Source: Coprinellus micaceus (taxonomy: Eukaryota; Basidiomycota; Agaricomycetes; Agaricales; Psathyrellaceae). From it: 64,000 nt of DNA. Every line of letters begins with the position of its first letter. Position 1 is the first letter of the stretch. The notes beneath the pieces were generated by a model. The model did no database searches, was not told where the DNA came from, and saw only the letters and a list, made by a program, of their open reading frames with translations. The stretch is from NCBI GenBank assembly GCA_951394405.1, contig OX596336.1, positions 4,526,001-4,590,000 of the forward strand. Reading direction: 5' to 3'. Shown in pieces: positions 32,473 through 42,275 of this stretch. Made by a program: the position numbers and the translations under genes.

Positions 32473-32651
32473 CACAGCGGAGTTTGATATTCGCCACAAA
32501 GAGCTAACAGCGTGTAGCGCTCGGGCCACCTCGAAGTCCCCGATATTAGTCACAACGGCGCTTCTTTTTACACCTTCTCCTCTGACCGCGAAAAATGTCC
32601 CCATTGACGAGGTTGTTGCCATTCTTTGCTTGCTGAAACTTTGCCTGTGCC

Positions 32652-34519
32652 ATGCCACGAACACCAAGACCGACTATCACCGGCGACACTCCAGGTCAGC
32701 GAGGAAGATCTGTGAGTTTCAGTGGGACACATCTCAAATTTTAATCACGCTGAGTCTCCCAAAAATTCTAGGTTGCGAAGGGTATCACGGAGATAGGCCT
32801 CGCTGGGGCCGATCTTGGGACCAGGGCGCGAGTCCTCATGCAACATTTTGAGGTCGAAATGCTCGAGGAGATGCTGGACTCCTTCGACCCATCCCTCATA
32901 CCCCGACCCTCCCAGATAGGGTTTCTCTTCCAACATGGGGCGTCCGTAGCAGCTCCGCTTGAGGACCTGGCCGTCATCCTCCAGGTTTTCGAGTCACCGA
33001 TGCAGGGGTTCTCCCAGCTCAAAGAGAACTGCTTGCGTTCTCTTCTGGCACGATGGAAAAATATGACAAGGTGGATGATGTATCTCCTTCAAGGAAACAA
33101 CGACAACCACCGAGTCCGAGACCTCGATGTCCGTTTGATACTTGCGGTCATCCGGTCGATTTCCGCCGCGCCCAACGTGAATCTGTACAAGGAAGAAGTC
33201 CTTTCCATGGACTGTACAGTCGACGTCCTTGTCACCTCCTTTTGTCTGCAAGATCCCAGGACGCACGAACCACTTACATTGCACGACGGTGGCTTTCCCG
33301 CTTGTCAGCTCGCGTCCGCATTCGTTCGCACGCTCGAAGCAAAGTGATACAATTTGCCGCAAGATTTGTGGTCAATTGACACAACGAAGGGGTCGAAACA
33401 AGTCAACCGTGCTTTCAGCTCACCACATCGGATATCGAGGTGGCCCCTCGCACGTTGTCCATGATCTTAGGCGTTACCAAGAAACTGATGGCATGGTCTT
33501 ACGAGGGCAGATTCTGCGATGCACCCTTCAGTGCCTTCCACACGTGAGCGGGATTCCCGATTTCGTTGGCCGTTCGGAAGCTCGTGCTGTTGCTCTACCT
33601 GCGTAAGATATACATCAGTGCCGCCAAGGATAAAAGTGCGATCGTCACCGCCTCGAGTCCCCGACGAGACCTGTCGTACGACGCAAGCCAGATCCAAGAT
33701 GAGATCCAGCAAGCCTTGGCATGGGGAAAGACGGCCTTCAGGGATAAGGGGAAGGAAAATGGTGCGATAATGTGTGGCAATCTCAAGGTGGGAGGCCACG
33801 GGATATTTGCTCATCGGCCTGCGCTGACGTGACTTACGACCAGCATGGAGAAAGGAGTGTTTCCTCTGAAGGGGATGTCAAGCTCCGGGCTTGCAGTGGC
33901 TGCAAGGCCATGTTCTACTGCTCAAAGGACTGCCAGAGAGAAGACTGGGCTCTCTCCCATTCCAAGGAATATGCAGAAATGGCTTCGCGTGTCCAAAGCG
34001 GTGAGTCCTTCCTCTGGCTTCGGCAACGAGGCGAATAACTCAACGTCGTTAGGCGAAGGCATTGTCCCAAAGCCTTTATGCCACAGGAGACAGGGCCAGT
34101 TGACGTACCTAGCAGCGCTGGCCAACTCCTACCTTCCTCCACTTCCAGAACTGAAGAGGCTCAAGACTGAGCGACTCGCAGCTGTAACGACCCAGAGGTA
34201 TCCCCCCGACCTCGCCATCACGCTCATCGACACCACAGGGAACTTCGCATATCGACCTGCGATTGTGAAGCGTGTGTCCCTGAAATTTACTTGGCAAGCC
34301 TGCTGGCAATACGTCAACACAAAACTATTCGAAAGGAGGGTCGAAGAATTCGTGCGGTGGGTGGTCGATAATCCAGATGGTGTAATTCTGGTGGAGGGGG
34401 TCTTTGCACTCAACGTCACCCATGTGGTGTGGGTGCTTGCTATGGTTAGGTATGATCCGAATGCGTCGGTGGGGAGGATGTACAACATCGTCGGGCATGC
34501 TTTCCGGCCGGCTAGGTGA
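32652..34519 (+). pseudogene. MYND-type gene, copy 3, decaying
   Basis: The start resembles copy 1 (MPRTPRPTITGDTPGQRGRS) and joins in phase to 32772, then continues to LASAFVRTLEAK and a TGA at 33345. Relative to copies 1 and 2 roughly 100 codons are then missing. GQILRCTLQCLPHVSGIPDFVG (about 33505) and YLRKIYISAAKDKSA to MCGNLK (to 33786) appear in two further frames. The MYND exon from 33844 splices in phase, but its last zinc ligand is lost (HSKEY instead of H-x3-C). The C-terminal domain to 34519 (GVILVEGVFALNVTHVVWVLAMVRYDP) is intact. Several independent lesions argue for a pseudogene; a shortened protein cannot be excluded. Confidence 0.7.
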
Positions 34520-34826
34520 GTTGAGGAGTTCGCTGTTGATGTTGTTGAAGGCTAACTTGGCGAAGGCTCGTGGGTCCGCTTCAGGGGTGAACCCTTCCAT
34601 GTCGCCTGCAACGATGCGAACCGACGAAGCGACATTTAGACTTGGGAGCTCGTTGCACCCCGATAAGGTTTCCTGCTGTCCGCCTTGTCAGTTGAAAGTA
34701 TTTTGAGTTTGTATGCACGTACGGGCACCTCTGAATGTAAAATTTTGCGACATATGCGAGGATGAGGACTTGCAGTGGTGGAACGATAACGATTGCTCTC
34801 TCAGTTAATCATACAACCCGTTCCCC
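34520..34826. other. Short convergent intergenic space
   Basis: Lies between the tail-to-tail MYND copy 3 and the F-box gene. No supported feature. Confidence 0.5.
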
Positions 34827-36446
34827 TCAGAATTCGTCTGTACCCGCAACCTGGTCCAACCCCGGCCAGCTACTCAGTTCTTCGTCCATCTCGTTCCACG
34901 ACTGCCACCCAAGATCAAAATCAATTCTCCGCTCACGAGCCTCCACCTCCAACCGGACGCCATTTACTTCTTGCATTTCCATCTCACCGACGAGGTGCAG
35001 AATTTTGGGGTCAGAAGCTGTATCATACGCGTAGATGGTGACCTTCCTCAGGCCCTCACCCTGGTTGAGACCTTGCCGTTGAGCATCCATTCTGGACTTT
35101 ACGGCCTGCAGAGCGCGCTCGGTGTTCTCGTTGTTGAGGTCATCGTCTGTGTATTGGATTATAAGGTGCTGAAGGCGGGGTACGAGATGCGTGGCGGTCT
35201 GGTCTGAGCTTACCACCAGCGTGCTGAGGTTGGCCGGTTCGAGATCGAGAGTCGTAAGGTTCGGCATTGCTCCTAGCAGGACTTTCATCGTCTCCTCGGG
35301 GATCTCCCTCATGTCCTGCAGTGACAAATGCCTGAGGCGTGACCACACTTGCACCCTCCGCGTGAAGATCTCCGCGCCGCTGCCAGTCCCCAAATCCAGA
35401 GTCGCCCAGTTGATCTGCAGAGCTTCGAGACTGGGAAAGTCGTGTTCCCGCCAAAAGTTCGGCGAGATCGTTAGGTTGCCTCCCCATCCGAAGCAGTGCA
35501 GCGAGAGTTTGCGTACGTGCCGAAAGGGCGTAAGAGTGGTACTTCGGCTGGACCCAACCCCCTGCCTGCTGATAGCGTCCTCCCGAGAAGGATGAAGCAC
35601 GTCCAGGTTCACGTGGAGATGGCGGAGTGAGGCTGCATTGCGTAGCAGGTTCACATGGGATGAAAGGGCGTCCCTTGCGTCGTAGTGAAACTCAGCGAAA
35701 TGGGTGAGCTGGTTCCAAGGAAGCTTGATATGGTCCCCAGTAGGCAAAGAGTCCACCGCAACGTACCGGAGCTGATGCGACTCTACGAACGCGTCGAGCG
35801 GCAGAGCAAGCTCACTGGGATCGTGTGGCAATGAGCCCAGAGCCAGCCGTTCGAGCATGGGGAAGGAGCCCCGAGAGAGGGGCTGGAGGTCCAGTAAGCG
35901 GATGTTGCAGAGTGTGAGGTTGGTTAGAGTTCGCCGTATGGGCTCGGAGAGAAGGGGATGAACGAGTCCAGTGACAGGGACTGGGAAGTTGAGGTCGTGA
36001 AGGTCATCGGACTCCCCAGTGAGCCGATCATACGTCTCCTGGTCCACCGCCCGACGCCCCGTCAGCCGTTCGATCTCAAGGATTCGGTTGTACACCGGGG
36101 TGATGAAAGATAGTTGGAGGGCAAGTGGGGTGCCTTTGGCTCGACGGAACCAATTCGTGAGTTGGTGAAGGTCCACATCGAGGTCGGTGCATTCCGGGTC
36201 GGGCAGGCAGAGTTCGAATTTTAGTGAGGCCCATAACGGTGCGAAGCTGTGGGCGGCATCGCGCCAACGACGGCAGACATGCGTAAGTAGAACCGGGGCT
36301 TCAGAAGGGGACATCGTGGCTTCGAGATGTGGGGATGGGAGGCAGTGTAGGAAGAGGTATTGAAGGACGTCTTCGGGTAGACGGTGAACTGGTGCGGGTT
36401 CTTGCGCGTCGACAGGGAACAGGGGGGGCTCGATACGGTCTGTCAT
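34827..36446 (-). CDS. F-box/LRR protein, first copy
   Basis: Single-exon minus-strand gene. The F-box is near the N-terminus: VHRLPEDVLQYLFLHCL ... VLLTHVCRRWRDAAHSFAPLWASL. It is followed by irregular leucine-rich repeats to the end (for example LTNLTLCNIRLLDLQPL, LRHLHVNLDVL, LRHLSLQDMREIPEETM). F-box proteins recruit substrates to SCF ubiquitin ligases through Skp1, with the LRR as substrate side; here both are inferred from motif order. I start at ATG 36446 (MTDRIEPPLF) rather than the upstream in-frame ATG 36512, because the 5' ATG is embedded in ATATATAAGAG, a good TATA box about 50 bp upstream of 36446. Confidence 0.82.
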   Translation of the reverse strand: MTDRIEPPLFPVDAQEPAPVHRLPEDVLQYLFLHCLPSPHLEATMSPSEAPVLLTHVCRRWRDAAHSFAPLWASLKFELCLPDPECTDLDVDLHQLTNWFRRAKGTPLALQLSFITPVYNRILEIERLTGRRAVDQETYDRLTGESDDLHDLNFPVPVTGLVHPLLSEPIRRTLTNLTLCNIRLLDLQPLSRGSFPMLERLALGSLPHDPSELALPLDAFVESHQLRYVAVDSLPTGDHIKLPWNQLTHFAEFHYDARDALSSHVNLLRNAASLRHLHVNLDVLHPSREDAISRQGVGSSRSTTLTPFRHVRKLSLHCFGWGGNLTISPNFWREHDFPSLEALQINWATLDLGTGSGAEIFTRRVQVWSRLRHLSLQDMREIPEETMKVLLGAMPNLTTLDLEPANLSTLVVSSDQTATHLVPRLQHLIIQYTDDDLNNENTERALQAVKSRMDAQRQGLNQGEGLRKVTIYAYDTASDPKILHLVGEMEMQEVNGVRLEVEARERRIDFDLGWQSWNEMDEELSSWPGLDQVAGTDEF

Positions 36447-36489
36447 TGGAGCGCTGGGGCTGTGGAAAGCTTCGATGGGCGACGCTCGT

Positions 36490-36506
36490 AGAACGCTCTT
36501 ATATAT
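36490..36506 (-). promoter_or_regulatory. TATA box of the F-box gene
   Basis: Reads ATATATAAGAGCG on the minus strand, about 50 bp upstream of the preferred ATG at 36446. It argues against the longer ORF start at 36512. Confidence 0.4.
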
Positions 36507-36644
36507 GTCCACCGGGTGCTATTCTTACCAGCCTTCGGTGATACCAATCACGGAAACAGATCGATTGGAACGATAACCGGGTATATATTGAATCGCACTT
36601 AAGTACAAGAACGGAGTAGACCACGCACGGAACGCTCGCTATTC

Positions 36645-37936
36645 TCAGAGGTTTGCCTTTAGAGGGGCATCCTCTGATGACTCTGTTGCTTCTTCTGTGG
36701 TCGACTTGGGCACCTCGGCCTCCACCGACTGAGAGGGGAGAGACGACGGGAGGTGCCCCTCGATGAAGGCAACAATCTCGTCCGCGACTCGTTCCTTCAC
36801 GCCATCCGGCTCATTCTGGAGCTCATGATATCCGCCCTGAATATGGTTCGTAAGTGACATGTCTGCCGAGCTAACTGAGCGTGGATTGACCTCGATCAGC
36901 GTGAGCTTCTTGTCGTAATCTGCGGGCAGGGAATTGATGAAGGTCTGGGAGGACTGGTGGTTCGTCACCTGGTCTGCTGTACCGTGGATGATGAGGAGCG
37001 GCACGTTCTTCGGCCACCGTCTGTAGCCTTGGCGCAGCAGCTTCTCTCCGTTGCTCAGCATGTCGAACAAGCCCCTCAGCGTACCCGTCTGCTTGATCAA
37101 CGGGTCGCTCATATAGGCAGAGTTGAATGCCTCGTCATGGGATAGTTCCTGTATCGGCACGCGTCAACGGGCTAGACCGAAACGAAATTAAGTGACCGCG
37201 AACGTACCTCGGGTTTGACCGCAGCTGGAACCAACGTGTTTGGCAGGAGGACGCTGGCTTTGCCTCCGAGCCATTTCGCGACCTTGGGTGCGGGGTTCGT
37301 TTGAGTGATCAGGGGACTCGTGGCAATCGCGCCTGAGAGTAGGGACACAGAAGCCTTGTTCGGAGATCTTTCCTCCTGGGACACGAACCCCAGCGTCTCA
37401 CCGCCTCCCTAAACAACCTGTCAGTGCCGCTCCCTTTAACTTGAACAGCTGGAACGCACCATGGAGTGTCCAGCGAGGAATATCGGGGTATCCTTGAACT
37501 CCTCTTTGGCATGCTTCACAGCCCAGTCAATATCCCCCATCTGCTGCACCCAGCTCGTCTTCCCCCACGAACTGCTCCTGCTCTTTTTCCCTTCCGTGTC
37601 CAGCGCGGTCAAGCCAAAACCGCGCTGGTCCAGTGTGAATATGGCGATGCCCCGCTTGGCTATGATGGGATGGAAGTGGGTATAACGACCAACGTGTTCT
37701 GCGAAGCCATGAATGAAGACAATCACGGCCTTGGTTGGAGTTGGGGTGGGAGGTAGGTACGTCCGGGTGTAGAACTGGGTGGACTGAGGACCGGCGAGCC
37801 AGGCTTCGGTGTAGGCTGTGGACGCCATCGAGACACTGTGCAAGGTGCGCTTGAAGGTTGAGGGTGATGGTCGTACGAGAAAGAGTCTATTCAAGACGAG
37901 CATGGTCCGCAAATGAACCGTTCTGGTTGCAGTCAC
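36645..37936 (-). CDS. Monoglyceride-lipase-like alpha/beta hydrolase
   Basis: Three phase-0 exons on the minus strand: 37936-37460, 37408-37208 and 37148-36645, 393 aa. Oxyanion-region HGFAEHVGRY, nucleophile elbow G156-H-S158-M-G160 (interrupted by intron 1 between Met and Gly), acid D285 in IHGTADQVT, and His H334 in GGYHELQNE: the complete triad of the serine aminopeptidase S33/monoacylglycerol lipase group (yeast Yju3-like). Expected reaction: hydrolysis of monoacylglycerol to glycerol and fatty acid on lipid droplets or membranes. The first 35 residues are basic and hydrophobic; translation may start at the internal MASTAYTEAW, so a targeting leader is uncertain. The Ser/Glu-rich C-terminal 35 residues are unusual for the family. 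Confidence 0.88.
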
Positions 37937-38722
37937 TGATGCGTCACAACCCCTGAACCACTTCCCCGCCGGAAACTATAGACCGGAATAGCCGGGCGCT
38001 AATTGCCTTTGTGGGGCAAGTAGCCCTCTGGGTCCATACGCGTCGAGAAACTCAGGATAATGAGTAGAGGTTGGATATAGCAACTATATTTCTCTCACCA
38101 AGGGAGGCAAGGGTAAAGGGGTGAAAGGGTGTTGTGGACCGCCGAGGCACAGTCTTGATCGTGCACCGCAGTTCTTCGAGAGTGCCAGTGGGGCAGATGT
38201 CTTCTTTCCTATCCAACGTTTACTTAGTCCGGAGAGACTCTGCCTCAAAAAATTGCCATGTAACAGCCGGGTTCGTTAGCGCGACGTTGGGATACTGGTA
38301 CCGCCCTCGGCGAAGGTCCGTTCAAATCTGGTCAAATGTATCCCGCCGCACGCCGCCTGTCCTCTCGTCGCGCCAGCTCTCTGGGTCAAAGACGGGCTAT
38401 ACTTCCGGGCCTTTGCGCGCTGTGAAATTATATGGGGGTCAACGCGTAATAACGTCGCGTATAGGTCCAACATCCAAGGTCAAGTTGTTCTGCCACCAGG
38501 GACGTCGAGCAAAGATAATCCTTTATCTAGGAATGTACAGAACGGCATGATATTCGAACTCACCCTTCCCCACCCAGTGCGTATGATAAATGATGGGTAG
38601 GAGCTTGAGGGGATGAGGGACAGTATCCGTTGAGGTGATCGGTTCTCGAGAGTCGAGTCTGGGTTGGACAACCGTCAGCCTCCGCGCCAATTCAGAGGCG
38701 TTTCTCAACCAACAGTCAGTTA
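37937..38722. other. Intergenic
   Basis: GGGCGCTAATT at 37994-38004 is 58 bp upstream of the lipase start. No gene seen. Confidence 0.5.
37994..38004 (-). promoter_or_regulatory. GGGCGCTAATT motif upstream of the lipase gene
   Basis: Recurring motif, 58 bp before the first possible ATG (37936), the closest spacing among the spliced, recognisable genes. Confidence 0.4.
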
Positions 38723-39139
38723 CAGTCGTTTGCATATTAAATTTCGCGATAAGATTCTCAAAGTTTCTGTGACATGGTCACATCAGCGTCTATAGCGTGG
38801 ATACAGGCCCCGATTCTGGGTCGAAAGTTGAACTTCAGCCATCGAAACGCCCGAAACGCTTTCCAAAATCCCAACGTTTGGGTGATGGGAAGATCAACGC
38901 TCAAGCGCTCACTCAAGTTCCGTGCAAGGGTCACCCGCTCTCCGTACCCCTTACTTTGCGCACGTACTTCGCGGAGCACGACACTGCATTGCTCTCTGAG
39001 ATGTCGAACAAGACCTCTCTGCACAACGAGAGGCCACGGCGGCTCAACGGGGGTATGACATCGGGAATGATGGTCACACCTGTCATCGTGAAAGCAAAAC
39101 AGACAAACTTGTTCGCGAAATTTAATATGCAAACGACTG
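38723..39139. mobile_element. 417-bp MITE with TA target duplication
   Basis: Perfect 27-bp terminal inverted repeats at 38723-38749 and 39113-39139, beginning CAGTCGTTTGCATATT, flanked by TA on both sides (38721-38722, 39140-39141). No transposase. The CAGT start and TA duplication fit the Tc1/mariner-pogo superfamily. The TIR differs from the 18338 element, so two different families are present. Confidence 0.85.
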
Positions 39140-42100
39140 TAAAACTATAGTTGCGAACCTCAGTAGCGGGAACCTCGCACCAGAGAATCCAGAGTAGAAG
39201 GTTGAGGTGACTGTGGCAACGGGGTTGTTATTCCATTCACCTGGGTTGTTATCGTGCCGGCAAATGCCGAGAATTTCACAAATCAGTTAGCTTTGAGGGC
39301 AATACGATACTCAGAAACTTGGTACGCGACAGGTGGGTGATAGCGAGTGCTTCATACAATCTTACCAAATTATGGGTGAGACGAGTAAGAATTGAGGCCT
39401 CAAGGCCCCGATTTGTGTTCATGCACGATAACATGTGGCTGTGCACGGTGGAAGTTATCAGCTATGTTGCATCACGAAATTCCATGATGGGGGATAATGG
39501 CTGATAAGTGATGATAAGATCAAGAATACCAAACAACATTATAAACCCTTATCGTTCTGAGAAACCTGGTGATCCTGGCAAGCTTCGTGGACCTGGTAGA
39601 CTTGGTATAGATGATAGGTTCAAATTTCAGTAGTTTCTATCATCGAACCCTTGACCAAAAGTGATTCCCCCTCGATTACCGTTCCCGTATTCCACCCAGG
39701 CTCCCGCCCCATAGTACCAGCAGAGCCGGTCTCCCGGTTCCCCAGACTTTCCTGACTGGGTTGACCCGCATACGTCTCGAAGAATTACCCCAGACACCTC
39801 TCTGCTCCCTGCACCTGAGATGCACTTGAAATGGTAAGGACAACTTGTCGCCCAACCACAGTGGCCTTGGGTAGCGCCCCAAACGATGAACTCCCTCGAA
39901 AGTGGCGCCTCTGTCAATGGGTAGGCGCGAATGTACCCGGCCAGGATGAAACCGAGGAAGGGATGGCTAAGGTAAGCGGCTCACGGTCAATGTAAACCTG
40001 CAACTGGCCTCTCTATATCTGGCGAGGCTATTGACACGCCAATCGCGCGGATAGCAGCCTCGATTTGCCCCGCTTCGTAGGTAGGTGATAGATGATATTA
40101 CCCGGACACGGTCCAATTTCTGAACGCCGGGGGTCTGGGACGCTATTATAGCACAATAGTATCTACAACTCCCAGCTCCTACCCTACAAGAAGAACTGAT
40201 TTTTAGCATCTCAGGTTTGGAGGGGCTAGGTAGTACAAATCTATGGCAAGCGGAAATGTCGGTCATATGTCGAGCAGGAAGCGATGTCACCCCACCAAGT
40301 ACATCGTTCCGCGCCCATTGAACGGGCCGTGTTCAAAGCCAAGCTTGGAGTCGGGCCCGAATGGGGTGGCCAGAGGGCGGTGAAACCCATGTTTCTCCCC
40401 GTTTTCTGGCCTAGGTTCACGTTGTGAGTAGTCATGAAAGATCCGTGGGCACACAATTCGGTGTACTTCAAGTTGGACGAGGCTGATGGTAGAGGATGGC
40501 CCTTAATGTGAATCCCCGCTCGCTCACTTAACAGCCCGGCCCAAGTAGGGCCTGCGCCTGACCCCTTCCGGAAATGCGCCGGAAGAACGCAGACAATCGG
40601 CTTCTGCACGAGGCCAACAGCACCGTCCGCCTATATAGTCGAGAACTTCAGGGACAAAGCGGGTTATCCCCACCGTTGGACGGTCCCAAGTATGAGAGCA
40701 CTGTCGGCACCGAGCATACCGACGTCAAACTCTCATTGTACGGTCGTAGGATCATTGGCATTAGAATGCGACAAGAAACGCTGTTAGAGGGGTGCCTTAC
40801 CCAAACGGTCCTGCCTATCGGTGTGTTTCCTGTTTCATGAAGTATACGAGGCCACACAAGGCGCAGGCGCTTTCTGAGTCCGCCATGTCTACAATGTCTA
40901 TCAGGTCTACAATTCTGATAGCATCGGACGTACCTTTTATACCTGGCAATGGTGATACGGCTCAAAACATTGGCTGGTTTGTTTTCGGGGAACCAACAGG
41001 TCGTCCCCCGTAGTCGTATCGGGCGACCCCATGGGATGTATCACTTCAATGGGTACACGCATCAGTTTGTGTCAGCGCCCCAAGACCACAGGCACCCATA
41101 GTTCCTTTCTGAGGCAGATAGGTAGGTAGTTTGACGGCAACTGGTCTTAAGGTGATACTCGGTTGACATGTAAGGTCCTCCTGGCTAGGACAAGATACTG
41201 CCGTGAAGGGGTGCGGTCCGAGGGAAGGGATACGCACTGCCTCGAGTGGGTTCTACTTCTCCGAATTTGTGGTAGGTCTCGTAATTCTTCGTGATCTCGG
41301 TTACTGTGGGTCTCCTCGCAGGCCTCGCTTCGGTACGTGATATCAGTTAAAGACCGTTTGGGGAGTTGTAGACCCTAATTATGTCCCCATTTCGCTTAGT
41401 CGTAGTGTTTGGTTCTTGCTTGGACAACTTGAATGTTTCCCCTCTCTTGCTCGCATTATCTGGCTCCAGCTCATCCATCATTTCCATACTTCATTTCACT
41501 CTCACTTTGTCTATCCCTTCCCGCCATGTTCTGATTGTATCGTAACCCGGAGCGAAGCGAGGGCATATTGCACCTGTGTACTACGATAGGTCTCCAGATC
41601 TCCCCAACGTATCAGAAATTGGACCCAGCGGGTGATATTACCTAGCATTATCGGCGCGTCTCCTAGGCGATCAGGAACCTGCTCAAGGACGGCCTGGTTG
41701 ATACCATAGGAGGCAGGAATCGCAGACGTGTACCTACCAGGATGCGTCCGAGTAGAAAGCCGCCTGCCAGAAGAGCGAGTCAGGCTTCAAGTTGCAGGAA
41801 TCAAGCTTTATCGCTGGCAAGGAATAGGCCAAGGACTCGATAGTAAGTCGTAATCCACCCAAGCGCTCAGCGGGCCCGAAAATATTGAAAATGGCGGAGC
41901 GTTCTTTGGAAGGGGAAGCATTCGAGCACGGAATGCAGGGAACCTGACGGGTTTTGGTGGGCTAATAGCACAAGCCGGTTTATTTCACTCAGAATAAGGC
42001 GCGGGACTACTCCGCTTCGGGGTACGAGGTGATGATACGCGGAGAAAAAAGTAACAGCGAAGTGAGGAAGGAATTAATGAGGTAGATGTGTAAAAAAGGA

Positions 42101-42177
42101 TACGAACTCGCGGTGCGAAGGGAAAGAGGGAGGGGGAATGGTTCAAACAGAGTGGGGAGATGATTATAAGAATAGAG
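39140..42177. other. Gene-poor stretch
   Basis: On the minus strand 39960-39627 is an open frame with a hydrophobic leader-like start (HPFLGFILAGYIRAYPL) and a Cys/Gly-rich body (GHCGWATSCPYHFKC...DRLCWYYGAGAW). It could be a small secreted protein, but it has no ATG in frame, so I do not call it a CDS. Otherwise no supported feature. Confidence 0.4.
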
Positions 42178-42275
42178 GGATAAGGGTAGAAGGATAAGGG
42201 TAGAAGGATAAGGGTAGAAGGATAAGGGTAGAAGGATAAGGGTAGAAGGATAAGGGTAAGGGGATAAGGGTAGGG
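42178..42275 (+). repeat. 14-bp minisatellite, 7 units
   Basis: Five exact units of GGATAAGGGTAGAA followed by two variants (ending AAGG and AGGG), then purine-rich DNA. Confidence 0.85.

Noticed and set aside
42178..42275. Degenerate telomere or centromere repeat
   Set aside because: The GGATAAGGGTAGAA unit contains AAGGGT but is not a telomeric repeat, and it is only seven units long. Called a minisatellite.
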